Shown here: positions 34,660 through 43,656 of the stretch, one piece after another | Layout of the letters: the number at the start of each line of letters is the position of its first letter | Position numbering within the stretch: the stretch's first letter is position 1 | From: Palsa-506 sp963836355 | GTDB lineage: Bacteria > Actinomycetota > Actinomycetes > Streptosporangiales > Streptosporangiaceae | NCBI GenBank assembly: GCA_963836355.1 | Contig: CAWIJO010000018.1 | Coordinates: forward strand, 1-64,000 | Direction: 5' to 3' | DNA: 64,000 nt | Translations under genes and position numbers: made by a program | Notes under the pieces: model-generated | Databases searched by the model: none | Told to the model about the DNA's origin: nothing | The model's input: the letters and a program-made list of their open reading frames with translations, nothing else

Positions 34660-35791
34660 CCGCCCCGGCCCAGGTCAGGGGCATGATCATCAGACTCTGG
34701 CCGCGCAGTGTCGGCAGTTGCGGCTTCGTCGTGGTGATAGCGACAGGTGATTGCCCCTCAGCGCTCGCGCAGGCCGTCCACGCGGGGGCCAGCGCACCCC
34801 AGTGCGCCGGCCCGACTGGTGACGCTGGGTCATGCGTCCAGGTCGGCGGCACGGCAGCCATGGCGGCGTCCGCGGTGCTGGCTGCGCCGGTGCGAGCCAG
34901 CGGGCCGGCTCGGCTGGCCCGGGCAAGCCATCGCCTGGCGGCCGGCCGGTCAAGGATGAGCGCTAGCCCGCAAACCGTTCCGATACCGACGGCTGCGCCG
35001 GCCACGGTATCGGTGAAGTAGTGCCATTCCAGGCCGATGACCGCGATAGCGACGACGACGCCAAGCGCGCACGCTGCCGCCGGGATCAGTACGCGCAGCG
35101 GCCCTGCCTTGGGCCGCTGCGGCGAAATCAGCAGCAGCACCGTGACCACCGCAGCTAGTGCGAACACCGCTGTGGTGTGCCCGCTGGGGTAGGTAAGCAC
35201 GCCCAGATAGGTGCGGTGCACCAGGGGCTTGAGCAGGCCGTCGTCCAGTCCGACGGCAGCCGGAACAGCGACCGCGGCAAGCACGGCGCCATTTAGCCGG
35301 CCGGTGAGCAGGCAGGTGACGGCAATGGCTGCGCTCAGCCCGCCCGCCGGAATCAGCGAACCAGGAAAGGCAAGCCACAGCACGAGTTCCCGATGGCCGC
35401 CGGGCCAGCTAATGAGCGGGGCGTCGACGGCGTGATCGAGCCAGTCTGCCCTGGCCTGGTGCGCGAATAGCATGCCGAGCAAGGCAACCAGGAGCGCGCA
35501 GCAGGCCAGCAGAGCGCCGACCCATGGACGGGCAGCGACCGCCAGCAGAGGCCGGCCGGGCCGTAGGTGTATGCCGTCCACTCCACTCCTGACCAGTGCT
35601 TGTCGGCCGGCGGAGCCGGCGACCCCGGCTAGCCAGCCTAGTGTCAAGGAGTCCGATTCACGTTTGCGGCCGGTCGAATGCCTGGCCGCGCCGGTCCGTG
35701 ACCTGGCCCGGGCCAAGACCGTGGCCAGAACCTGCGACGCGGCGGAGAATGGGGTGGTGCGCGCCGGATCGGCACTTGTGGTGCTCATCAT
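34628..35791 (-). CDS. PAP2-family membrane phosphatase
   Basis: The core runs from about residue 85 to 285, with five or six membrane helices. Phosphatase motifs are KPLVHRTYLG, YPSGHTT (PSGH) and GLEWHYFTDTVAG (HxxxxxxD-type). PAP2 enzymes remove phosphate from lipid phosphates such as undecaprenyl pyrophosphate or phosphatidate at the outer face of the membrane. The start is uncertain: the listed ATG has no ribosome site and overlaps the divergent lipoprotein gene, and a GTG near 35582 just before the first helix is plausible. The last 10 residues (AKGIEPS end) are read antisense through the tRNA-Gly gene. This suggests that the true end is upstream or that the tail is tolerated. Confidence 0.75.
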   Translation of the reverse strand: MMSTTSADPARTTPFSAASQVLATVLARARSRTGAARHSTGRKRESDSLTLGWLAGVAGSAGRQALVRSGVDGIHLRPGRPLLAVAARPWVGALLACCALLVALLGMLFAHQARADWLDHAVDAPLISWPGGHRELVLWLAFPGSLIPAGGLSAAIAVTCLLTGRLNGAVLAAVAVPAAVGLDDGLLKPLVHRTYLGVLTYPSGHTTAVFALAAVVTVLLLISPQRPKAGPLRVLIPAAACALGVVVAIAVIGLEWHYFTDTVAGAAVGIGTVCGLALILDRPAARRWLARASRAGPLARTGAASTADAAMAAVPPTWTHDPASPVGPAHWGALAPAWTACASAEGQSPVAITTTKPQLPTLRGQSLMIMPLTWAGAVERAKGIEPS

Positions 35792-36278
35792 GTTGCTGGT
35801 GGGCAGCCTCGCGGCCTGCGCCAGAGGTGCTATGCCCGCTCAGTCTGCCAAGCGGGCAACCGCGACCACATCGGCGGCGCTGCCCGAAGGTCGTGCGCTG
35901 GGGGCGCCAGGATGCCATCCGGCGTCACCCGTGACCCTCTTCAGCTCCTTCCTCCCGCAGGTTAAGGGCACCGGCCATGGCGCCTCGCTGTGGGGATTGC
36001 TGATGTTCCCGCACACGCTGCCCGCCCGGGTTGGCGATCAAGAGAAGATCGTATGGCGGATGACCGGCACGGGACTGCTTACCTTGCAGGCGATCGCCCC
36101 AGGCGGCAAGCGCCACCGGCTGGCCTGGGGCCCGGATGCCCACCAGAGCAGTAGCTGGGATAAGCCGGGAGACGAGTGGGGCGCGGGCTATGTCTTTACC
36201 GAGCCGGGCTGCTGGGATCTTCGCGCCGTCCGCGGCAAATCCACCGCTGATGTGTGGATCAGCGTCGTCACCCGGTGA
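35754..36278 (+). CDS. Putative lipoprotein (174 aa)
   Basis: The GTG start follows GGAG. A signal peptide with a lipobox is clear: ALVVLIMLLVGSLAAC. The mature part is beta-rich: FSSFLPQVKGTGHGASLWGL, DQEKIVWRMTGTGLLTLQAI, EWGAGYVFTEPGCWDLRAVR and STADVWISVV. This resembles small extracytoplasmic beta-sandwich lipoproteins of actinobacteria. I cannot name a function. It is divergent from the PAP2 gene. Confidence 0.7.
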   Translation: MVRAGSALVVLIMLLVGSLAACARGAMPAQSAKRATATTSAALPEGRALGAPGCHPASPVTLFSSFLPQVKGTGHGASLWGLLMFPHTLPARVGDQEKIVWRMTGTGLLTLQAIAPGGKRHRLAWGPDAHQSSSWDKPGDEWGAGYVFTEPGCWDLRAVRGKSTADVWISVVTR

Positions 36279-36329
36279 ACCGGGATACCCCGGGACAGTC
36301 CGGTGGCCCGGGTCAGCAGGCACCGGCCG

Positions 36330-36540
36330 GATGCGCCAGCTGCCCGGCCTGGATGCAGGCTTCGCCGACTGGACGGCGATGTCGGCCTGGGGCGCGGAGC
36401 CGCACTCGCCGGAAGAGGAGGCTCCGGTAGTGCGCCGGATGCTCGCCACCACCTTCCCGCCGCCCGCGCGTGTCGCCGCCAAGACCGGCAGCCTCGTCGG
36501 CGTGGTGCGCAACGAGATCGGCCTGCCGGCTAGCCCTTGA
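36330..36540 (+). pseudogene. Class A beta-lactamase-like serine hydrolase fragment
   Basis: The frame reads PEEEAPVVRRMLATTFPPPA, then RVAAKTGSLVGVVRNEIGLP and stops. KTGSL is the KTG motif of serine beta-lactamase-like hydrolases, and VRNEIG is the usual following strand. The SxxK and SDN parts are absent, so this is a remnant of about 70 codons. A recombination or deletion scar is likely. Confidence 0.5.
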
Positions 36541-36790
36541 GCGCGGGCAAGAGGCCGACCGGGCCGCGCACGAACTCACCCAGCGCAGCAAGGTACTGGG
36601 CAAAGATGACCTGGCCGGTTCATATCCTCAGCTGCCGCGCATTTAGCCATACCGTGACATAGGCGTACGCTACAGAGCAGAAGTGCCAGTATGAGCCTGC
36701 AGCTGGCCAAGCGCGTGTGTGCAGGCGGTCGCGCCGCGCAGGACCAGGTGGCATGGCAAGACCAGGCCAGGCAGAGGCAAGGATTACGCG

Positions 36791-37186
<396 letters not shown>

Positions 37187-37386
37187 GGCCTGCCCGGGAG
37201 TGCAGGCTAGGAGCCGGGCCGGCGAGCTGTAACAACCTATGCCGGACGAAACGCCGCAGCGCGATGGCCACAGCCGTGCTGCCCGGCATCGCCAGAGCCG
37301 CCAGCGCTGACCCTTACTTCGCCGGGCCAGCTGCCCGGCGCTGCTGAGCTCGTCGCGCCGGGCGGCGTTCCCGACGGGACGCGAAG

Positions 37387-38118
37387 TTACCAGTATCCGC
37401 CGTTGCCGAGGTGCCAGTAGATCGCGGTGGCATCATCGCTCGGCTTGCCGCGCGGCCAGCGCGAGCAGTCCGCGTCACTCGCCTCGGCGGCGCGGACCAG
37501 CCGGATCAGCTCATCCGGGCCGGCCTCGCGCAAGAGCGCCACCATGGCAGGCCAGGAGCGCAGCCCGTACTGGTCGGCCAGGCGGGCCGCGCCGTCGCTG
37601 AGCAGCGCGACGCCGCGCAGCCCGGCCAGCGGGAACACGCCGGTCAGGCTATTCGCAGCAGCCTCCGGGCTGGCCGCGGCCACTCGGTAGCGGCCCGCAC
37701 GGCGCTCATCGGTGATGATCATCGGCTCGCGGCCGTCCGCGCGATCGGCCGCGACGGTCGAATCGGACAGGGCGAGGTACTCGATTCCGTCGCCGCCGCG
37801 GCGCAGGGCCGCGACCGTGGCGGACGGGGTGCGCGGGTTCGACAGGTCGCAGCTGTCCGCGTGCCAGCCTCGCACCTGCCCGATGGCGGCGGCTAGCGCG
37901 TCGGTCAGCGGCGCGCCAGGGCCCGCCAGGATCCCGGCGAGCAGGGCTGTGCCCAGACTGCGCGCGTACCAGGCAACGCCGTGCATGCATCCGCTGCCGA
38001 CGGCCCCCGGAACCTGGGTCACGCCGTCCAGCAGCACGGCGACCCCGGGCGCGACGGCGGCGAAGTCCTCGTTCGGCCAGCCCGGCGTGCCCGCATCGCT
38101 GGCAAGCATGACCCGCAT
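37387..38118 (-). CDS. PP2C-like phosphatase-fold protein
   Basis: The protein has the features MLASDAGTPGWPNEDFAAV and GVAVLLDGVT near the N-terminus, TPSATVAALRRGGDGIEYLA in the middle, and LRGVALLSDGAARLADQYGL with KPSDDATAIYW at the end. These match the metal-binding Asp positions of PP2C phosphatases (DG, SDG, DDAT). The start at 38118 has GGGAGGGG upstream. An in-frame ATG at 38184 sits 8 bp after TATACA and could be a leaderless start. It is probably a soluble serine/threonine phosphatase; the target is unknown. Confidence 0.75.
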   Translation of the reverse strand: MRVMLASDAGTPGWPNEDFAAVAPGVAVLLDGVTQVPGAVGSGCMHGVAWYARSLGTALLAGILAGPGAPLTDALAAAIGQVRGWHADSCDLSNPRTPSATVAALRRGGDGIEYLALSDSTVAADRADGREPMIITDERRAGRYRVAAASPEAAANSLTGVFPLAGLRGVALLSDGAARLADQYGLRSWPAMVALLREAGPDELIRLVRAAEASDADCSRWPRGKPSDDATAIYWHLGNGGYW

Positions 38119-38275
38119 TCCCCGCAGCCCCTCCCGTTCTGTCGTGCCTCCGGTTTCCCGTGGTGCCCTCCCGTTGCCCGTCATGACTGTATAGCGAGCT
38201 ACCGGCCGGGCCCGAAAGGCCTGGCCGCGTGCCCCGGCGCCGCCGCCTCCCGGAACCCCCTTTTCCGGCCGCTGG

Positions 38276-38302
38276 TGTCACGGGGCGCTGGGCTGTCTCG
38301 TC
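38276..38302 (+). promoter_or_regulatory. ECF41-type promoter
   Basis: The sequence tgtcacg, then exactly 16 bases, then cgtc, agrees with the ECF41 consensus tgtcaca-N16-cgtc. It lies 44 bp upstream of the epimerase ATG, as expected for autoregulation of the operon by the sigma factor it encodes. Confidence 0.7.
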
Positions 38303-38345
38303 TGAGAGTGCGATCACATCGACGTAATCGCGAAGAGGAGTTGTC

Positions 38346-39326
38346 ATGCGAGTGTTTGTCGCCGGAGCGACCGGCGTCATCGGGCAGCAGCTGGTGCCCC
38401 AGCTGGTGGTGGCCGGCCACCAGGTAATCGCCACCACCCGGAGCGCGGCCAAGACCGACCGCCTGCGGGCGCTCGGCGCGGAGCCGGCCGTCGTGGACGG
38501 GCTGGACGCGATGGCCGTCGGCGAGGCAGTCGGCCGGGCCGAGCCGGAGGTGGTGATCCACCAGATGACGCAGATCGGCGCGCTGACTAACTTGCGTCGC
38601 TTCGACCGCGTATTCGCGGTCACCAACCAACTCCGCACCCGCGGTACCGACAACCTGCTCGCGGCGGCCACCGCGGCCGGCGCCCGCCGGTTCATCGCGG
38701 CGAGCTTCAGCGGCTGGACCAACAGCCGTACCGGCGGCCCGGTCAAGACCGAGGCGGACCCGCTGGACGCCAACCCGCCGGCCGCGCAGCGTGAGACCGC
38801 AGCGGCGATCCGGTATCTGGAGACCGCGGTGACCGAGGCGTCGCCGGTAGCGGGGATCGTGCTCAGGTACGGCTCGTTCTACGGCCCTGGCGCGTCCGAC
38901 GAGTTCTTCGGCCTGGTCCGTAAGCGCAAGATGGCGGTGGCCGGAAACGGCGCGGGAATCTGGTCTTTTATTCACGTCGCCGACGCCGCCGCCGCTACCG
39001 TCGCTGCGCTCGATCACGGCAGCCGCGGCGTCTACAACATCGTCGACGACGAGCCTGCCAAGGTGGCCGACTGGCTGCCTTATCTCGCGGACGTGCTGGG
39101 CGCAAAGCCGCCGATGCACCTGCCAGTCTGGCTGGCCCGGCTGATGGCCGGCCAGGTCGGCGTGTCGGTGCTGACCCAGATCCGCGGCTCGTCCAACGCC
39201 AAGGCGAAGGCGGAACTTGACTGGGCGCCCGCCTGGGCTAGCTGGCGGCAGGGCTTCCGGCAGGCCGCCACCGGACTGAGCGTGGCGGAGCACGCAGGCG
39301 AGCGATCGGTACGCTCGGTACGGTGA
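38346..39326 (+). CDS. NAD(P)-dependent epimerase/dehydratase (extended SDR)
   Basis: The ATG follows GAGGAG. The N-terminal Rossmann motif is VFVAGATGVIGQQLVPQLV. The middle has IHQMTQIGALTNLRRFDRVF and VLRYGSFYGPGASDEFFGLV, and the end has VYNIVDDEPAKVADWLPYLA. The 326-aa length is normal for the family. The Tyr-x-x-x-Lys pair is not clearly kept (FSGWTNSRTGGPVKTEADP), so a non-classical role is possible. It is translationally coupled to the ECF41 sigma gene (GTGA overlap). ECF41 sigma factors usually sit beside a carboxymuconolactone decarboxylase, oxidoreductase or epimerase gene whose expression they control. Confidence 0.85.
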   Translation: MRVFVAGATGVIGQQLVPQLVVAGHQVIATTRSAAKTDRLRALGAEPAVVDGLDAMAVGEAVGRAEPEVVIHQMTQIGALTNLRRFDRVFAVTNQLRTRGTDNLLAAATAAGARRFIAASFSGWTNSRTGGPVKTEADPLDANPPAAQRETAAAIRYLETAVTEASPVAGIVLRYGSFYGPGASDEFFGLVRKRKMAVAGNGAGIWSFIHVADAAAATVAALDHGSRGVYNIVDDEPAKVADWLPYLADVLGAKPPMHLPVWLARLMAGQVGVSVLTQIRGSSNAKAKAELDWAPAWASWRQGFRQAATGLSVAEHAGERSVRSVR

Positions 39327-40324
39327 GCGTGACCGAGGTTTACGAGGCCCTGCGCCCGCTGATGTTCTCGATCGCCTACCGGATGCTGGGCAGCGTGGCG
39401 GATGCCGAGGACATCGTCCAGGAGGCGTTCCTGCGCTACCACCGGGTAGTGACCGGCGGAAGTGCGGTCGAGTCACCGAAGGCATTCCTGTCCTCGGTCA
39501 CTACTCGGCTGAGCATCGACCAGCTGCGGTCCGCACACAGCCGCCGCGAGTCCTACGTCGGGCCGTGGCTGCCCGAGCCGGTGCTGACCGGCGCGACCGT
39601 GGGCGGGGCGCCGACGAGCAGGGCAGCGAGTGGTCAGCTGGCGCTCAGCCCGGTGGCGACTGGCCCGCCGGCGCCGGACCCGGCCGCGCACGCGGAGGAC
39701 GCCGACTCGCTGTCCATGGCGTTCCTGCTGCTGCTGGAGCGGCTCAGCCCGACCGAGCGGGCCGTCTTCCTGCTGCACGACGTGTTCGACTATGGCTACG
39801 GCGAGATCGCCGGCATAGTCGGCAAGAGCGAGGACAACTGCCGCCAGCTTGCCCGGCGGGCACGGCAGCACGTTGCAGAGCACAAGCCGCGGTTCGAGGC
39901 GTCCCGCCGGGAGCGTGACGAGCTTGCCGCGCGGTTCTTCGCCGTGCTGGATGAGAACGACATGTCCGGCCTGGTCGACTTGCTGGCGGCCGACGTCGTG
40001 GTCTACGGCGACAGCGGCGGGACCCGTCCGTCGTGGCCGCGCCCGATCATGGGGCGGGACAATGTCCAGCGGCTGGTCGCCGGCCGAAGCCGGCAGGTTC
40101 GCGAACTGGGCGTCACGCTGCGCCGGGCCGAGATCAACGGGCAGCCGGGAGCGATGTTCTACGACTCCAGCGGGCTGCTGGCCAGCGTCCTGTGCCTGGA
40201 CATCGCCGATGGCGTCGTACAGGCCGTCCGCTCGGTCATCAACCCGGACAAGCTGCACCACCTGGGCCCGTTGTCCGACTTCCGCACGCACCTCCGCGCC
40301 CCCCGGCCCGGCGGCGACGACTGA
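39323..40324 (+). CDS. ECF41-family RNA polymerase sigma factor
   Basis: This 333-aa protein starts at GTG. Region 2 is PLMFSIAYRMLGSVADAEDI followed by VQEAFLRYHRV. Region 4 is LERLSPTERAVFLLHDVFDY and YGEIAGIVGKSEDNCRQLAR. A SnoaL-like C-terminal domain (residues 200-320) carries AMFYDSSGLLASVLCLDIAD and VINPDKLHHLG, close to the NPDKL motif typical of ECF41. The extra domain regulates promoter binding in this group, which has no anti-sigma factor. An insertion between regions 2 and 4 (residues about 85-125) is rich in Ala, Gly and Pro. The last 86 bp overlap the convergent phosphotransferase gene. Confidence 0.9.
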   Translation: MSVTEVYEALRPLMFSIAYRMLGSVADAEDIVQEAFLRYHRVVTGGSAVESPKAFLSSVTTRLSIDQLRSAHSRRESYVGPWLPEPVLTGATVGGAPTSRAASGQLALSPVATGPPAPDPAAHAEDADSLSMAFLLLLERLSPTERAVFLLHDVFDYGYGEIAGIVGKSEDNCRQLARRARQHVAEHKPRFEASRRERDELAARFFAVLDENDMSGLVDLLAADVVVYGDSGGTRPSWPRPIMGRDNVQRLVAGRSRQVRELGVTLRRAEINGQPGAMFYDSSGLLASVLCLDIADGVVQAVRSVINPDKLHHLGPLSDFRTHLRAPRPGGDD

Positions 40325-41411
40325 CCCGCCCGGGCAGCTGGGTTGCGGGCGGCCGACCTGCGGGCGACCGGGCCACCGGCGGCTGAGCCACCGGCGGCTG
40401 GGCGGCGATCGCCGCTGCTGCCTGACGGGCGCGAGCGGCGATCTCGTCGGATTGCTGCCAGCCTGACCACCAGCCAGGCCGCAGGATAGTCTCGCCGCGC
40501 TCGATGGTTGCGGCCAGTTCACGGGCCGCGATGGCGAGCGGCCTGAACCGGATCGCGTGGCCGAGGTGGTCAAGCTCCGCGGCAGAGAGCCGCCGCCGGG
40601 CCCAGTAACCGGTCAGCACGGCATCGACGCGGGTAATGTCCGGCGGCGCAGGCCGGCCCGCCGTGGAGCCGAACGCGCAGCCGTAGAGCAGGACGCCGAG
40701 CGCCGCGGCCGCCGGGCCATGCCCGACGCCATCCCAGTCGAAGAAGACGAGGCGGCGGCCGGGCGTGCGCAGCACGTTGCCCGGCTGGCAATCGAGATGA
40801 ACCAGGCTGAAAGGCAGCTGCCCGCACGCGTCTGTGCCCGCTAGCGCCGATCGCAGTTCTTCGTAGGGCGCTGCCAGCGGGCCAGGCACCCGACCGGCCA
40901 CCGATGCCAGCCGGGCCAGTCCGAAGTCAAGGTCGTCCCGGGGCAGCGCGGCCGCCCGCCGGGGCGGATGCCCGTCCGCGGCCGCCTCGGGCGGCAGCGC
41001 GTGCATCCGCCCGACGATCTCGCCCAGCGAGTGCAGCACCGCCCGGGTAAGCCTCGGCGGGCTGCCCGGGATGAACCGGGTGACCAGCACGCTCCGGCCA
41101 TCCAGCGACGCGATCCGTGCGCCGCCGGGCGCGGTCACCAGCCGCTCGGCCGGGATGTGCGCACGCGCCATCAGCAGCAGCACGGCCGCGTCCGCTTCGA
41201 TCCGCTCCGGCGGGAACTCCCGCGGGAACAGCCGCACCACCCAGCTGTGCCCGGCGTCGCGGTCCAGCCGGTAGACCGCTTTCTCGCGCTGGTGGTAGAA
41301 GGCGGACGTGCCCGCGACTGTCGTCCGGTACTGCCGCTGCACGAGGGCGACCAGCGCGGACAACTCGGCCTGCTGCTCGGCCGCTGTCAGCTCAGCGGTG
41401 TCGGGCATCAC
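40239..41411 (-). CDS. APH-family phosphotransferase
   Basis: Kinase-like features are KAVYRLDRDAGHSWVVRLFP at the N-lobe, FSLVHLDCQPGNVL (the HxDxxxxN catalytic loop) and RLVFFDWDGVGHGPAAAALG (the metal-binding Asp). The C-lobe ends with RPLAIAARELAATIERGETI. After about residue 330 the sequence becomes repetitive (Ala-Gln-Pro-Pro-Val units) and runs over the end of the convergent sigma gene, so the natural end may be near 40,330. The substrate is unknown: aminoglycoside, sugar, choline or homoserine kinases share this fold. The second ATG (41408) may be the start. Confidence 0.8.
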   Translation of the reverse strand: MMPDTAELTAAEQQAELSALVALVQRQYRTTVAGTSAFYHQREKAVYRLDRDAGHSWVVRLFPREFPPERIEADAAVLLLMARAHIPAERLVTAPGGARIASLDGRSVLVTRFIPGSPPRLTRAVLHSLGEIVGRMHALPPEAAADGHPPRRAAALPRDDLDFGLARLASVAGRVPGPLAAPYEELRSALAGTDACGQLPFSLVHLDCQPGNVLRTPGRRLVFFDWDGVGHGPAAAALGVLLYGCAFGSTAGRPAPPDITRVDAVLTGYWARRRLSAAELDHLGHAIRFRPLAIAARELAATIERGETILRPGWWSGWQQSDEIAARARQAAAAIAAQPPVAQPPVARSPAGRPPATQLPGRVSRRRRAGGRGGACGSRTTGPGGAACPG

Positions 41412-41733
41412 TCACCACGCCTTCCGGGACGGCGAGCTCGTGCTACAACGTGGCCATGAGCGACTCGCCAGCGGACTATTCACAGAGCATGCCCACCCAG
41501 CCCAGGAAGGCTGCAGATTTCGGTGCCATCTATGAGAGTCGGCCACCATGGAAGTCGGGCGGCCACGGGCAGCGTTACTCCGGCTGGCCGAGGCAGGCCT
41601 GCTGGCAGTAGCATGCGGCCGTCCCGGCCCGTAACATCGGCGCCATGGGATTCCCTTGACTTTGACCTGACCCTGCGGCACGCGGCCCGCCCTTCCTGTC
41701 TGACCTGGCCGGTTAGACAAGGAAGGATGACAC
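41412..41733. other. No gene seen
   Basis: The divergent gap between the phosphotransferase and the MFS gene. It must hold both promoters. The AAGGAAGGA ribosome site of the MFS gene is at its right edge. Confidence 0.4.
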
Positions 41734-43419
41734 GTGACACGCATGACATTCCGGTCCCGGCAGCCAGCGCTGACCGGGGCGGCCGTTCTCGCGTCGGCGC
41801 TTGCCGTCGAGCTAGTCGATGAACTCGTCGATGGCGTCAAGGGCGCGGCGTTCCCGCTCATCCGGCACGACCTGGCGCTGAGCTACGGGCAGATCGGCCT
41901 GCTCGCGTCGGTTCCGCTGCTGCTCGGCAGCCTGCTTGAGCTCCCGCTCGGGGTGCTGGCCGGGCACGGCAAGCGGCAGCGTATCGCCGTGCTGGCCGGC
42001 GGAATTGCGTTCATCGGCTCCCTGCTGGCTGCGGCTGCGGCGCACTCGTTTGCCGCGCTGCTGATCGCATTCGTGGCCTTCTTCCCGGCTTCCGGGGCGT
42101 TCGTCAGCCTGACCCAGTCCGGCCTGATGGACGCCGACCCGGCCCGGCAGGAACAGCACATGGCCCGCTGGAATCTGGCTGGCTCGACCGGCGCGGTGGC
42201 CGGGCCGGTGCTGCTGATCGCCGTCCTGGCTAGCGGGGGCGGCTGGCGGGCGGCGTACCTGGTGCTGGCCGGCTTCGCCGCGGTGGCCTGGCTGGGGGTG
42301 GCCCGCCGCGGACCGCGGCCGGCTCCGCGGCCGGGAACGGCAGCGGCACAGGGGCCGTCCGCTGCGCGGCGGGTACGGCGGGCTCTCCGGCAGCCTGGAG
42401 TCGTCCGGTGGCTTTTCCTGCTCGAGGTCGCTGACCTGCTGCTTGACGTGCTGACCGGGTTCCTGGCGATCTACCTGGTGGATGTCGTGCACGCCACGGC
42501 AGCCGAGGCTGCGGCCGGGGTAGCCGTCCGCTTGGTGGCCGGCCTGGCTGGCGACGCGGCGCTCGTCGGCCTGTTGGAGCGGACATCCGGACGCCGGGTA
42601 CTCACGGCCAGCGCCGCCATGGCGGCCGTGCTGTATCCCGCGTTCCTGCTGGTGCCCGGGTTCTGGCCGAAGCTGGTCGTGCTGGCCGGGCTGAGCTTTG
42701 CCACCGCGCCCTGGTATCCGGTGCTGCAGGCAAACCTGTACGGCAGCCTGCCCGGTGAGAGCGGCGTGGTGGTGACCCTGACCAGCGCCGCCGGCCTGGC
42801 CGGCAGCATCGGCCCGCTGGCTGCCGGGTTCCTGGCCGAGCGCCTCGGGCTGGCCTGGGCGCTGGCGGCGCTCGCCTTGGCGCCGGCCTGCCTGCTCGCC
42901 GGCTGTGCGCGCAGCGGAACCGGGGCGGGCCGCCACCGGGGCGGCGGGGCAGGCGTCTCCCCCGGGCCGACGTCCGCTGATCGCGGGCTGACTGACGACG
43001 GACGACGACCGCGCCGTCGCGGACCACGGCAAAGTTCAGCGACCAGTTTATCCGCGGTCCAGGCTCCGGCCTGCCGCCAGTGGAATTGCCAGGTGCTCTG
43101 CGCGGCCGGCCGGAGTTGCGACATACATTTTTCTGGTGAGCCCGAATTCACGCTGGGGCCTGACGCCACGGCAGAGCATCGAGGCGGAGTGCGCCCGCCG
43201 CGGCAAGGACGCCGTGGTTTCCGGCTGTGCCGGGCTGCTGGCCGGCCGGGAGTGCGATTCCGCGCTGGTCACTGCCCTTGGCGGGCCTGCCGCCCCGGGA
43301 GTGCTCGACGGCGGGCCGGGCTCGGCCTCTTGGTACTGGGTGCGGGTCTGGGCGGCCCGTGGGCTGCTGTGGGCGTGGGACGACACGGCGCTGCCGTCCA
43401 TCGTGGCGGCGATGGCTGA
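41734..43419 (+). CDS. MFS transporter
   Basis: The GTG start has AAGGAAGGA upstream. Residues 10-400 make about 12 membrane helices, for example IGLLASVPLLLGSLLELPLG, AVLAGGIAFIGSLLAAAAAH, WRAAYLVLAGFAAVAWLGVA and GLAWALAALALAPACLLAGC. A cytoplasmic loop separates the two halves (PRPAPRPGTAAAQGPSAARR). Motif-A-like LPLGVLAGHGKRQRI supports the major facilitator family. The substrate is unknown. After residue about 405 the protein is Arg/Gly-rich and overlaps the next gene by 284 bp. I infer a missed stop or a frameshift near 42,950, and the real protein is probably about 400-420 aa. Confidence 0.8.
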   Translation: MTRMTFRSRQPALTGAAVLASALAVELVDELVDGVKGAAFPLIRHDLALSYGQIGLLASVPLLLGSLLELPLGVLAGHGKRQRIAVLAGGIAFIGSLLAAAAAHSFAALLIAFVAFFPASGAFVSLTQSGLMDADPARQEQHMARWNLAGSTGAVAGPVLLIAVLASGGGWRAAYLVLAGFAAVAWLGVARRGPRPAPRPGTAAAQGPSAARRVRRALRQPGVVRWLFLLEVADLLLDVLTGFLAIYLVDVVHATAAEAAAGVAVRLVAGLAGDAALVGLLERTSGRRVLTASAAMAAVLYPAFLLVPGFWPKLVVLAGLSFATAPWYPVLQANLYGSLPGESGVVVTLTSAAGLAGSIGPLAAGFLAERLGLAWALAALALAPACLLAGCARSGTGAGRHRGGGAGVSPGPTSADRGLTDDGRRPRRRGPRQSSATSLSAVQAPACRQWNCQVLCAAGRSCDIHFSGEPEFTLGPDATAEHRGGVRPPRQGRRGFRLCRAAGRPGVRFRAGHCPWRACRPGSARRRAGLGLLVLGAGLGGPWAAVGVGRHGAAVHRGGDG

Positions 43420-43579
43420 CGATGCCTGGCGGGTCCGCGAGATGACGGCCAAGGTGGTGGCCAGGCACCTGCTGGGCGAGGCGCTGACCGGGGTAGCCGG
43501 GCTGCAGAATGACCCGGTGCCGCGGGTCCGAGCGGCGGCCAACCGGGCGCTGGCCGCGCTGACCAGCGCGGACGCATGA
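43136..43579 (+). CDS. HEAT-repeat protein (147 aa)
   Basis: GTG start. The protein is helical throughout, with repeat-like units: SIEAECARRGKDAVVSGCAG, WYWVRVWAARGLLWAWDDTA, LPSIVAAMADDAWRVREMTA and VPRVRAAANRALAALTSAD. D-A-W-R-V-R-E-M and D-P-V-P-R-V-R-A are typical HEAT turns. Such proteins mediate protein-protein contacts and no partner is evident. It overlaps the unreliable C-terminus of the MFS frame, and this frame is the better supported of the two. Confidence 0.75.
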   Translation: MSPNSRWGLTPRQSIEAECARRGKDAVVSGCAGLLAGRECDSALVTALGGPAAPGVLDGGPGSASWYWVRVWAARGLLWAWDDTALPSIVAAMADDAWRVREMTAKVVARHLLGEALTGVAGLQNDPVPRVRAAANRALAALTSADA

Positions 43580-43596
43580 AGGCTGGCGGACGGCGC

Positions 43597-43637
43597 AAAA
43601 AACAGCGGCATCCCCGTGCTGCACGGGGATGCCGCTG
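43597..43637 (-). terminator. Strong intrinsic terminator
   Basis: A near-perfect stem (cagcggcatccccgtgc with its complement) is followed, in the minus direction, by six T residues. It ends transcription of the secreted-protein gene 20 bp away and lies at the convergent junction with the HEAT gene. Confidence 0.85.
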
Positions 43638-43656
43638 CCGTCGATCAGGAGTGGCC

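Noticed and set aside
42960..43419. C-terminal extension of the MFS protein as a fused extra domain
   Set aside because: The extension is Arg/Gly-rich, lacks any fold pattern and overlaps the well-supported HEAT-repeat gene in another frame.
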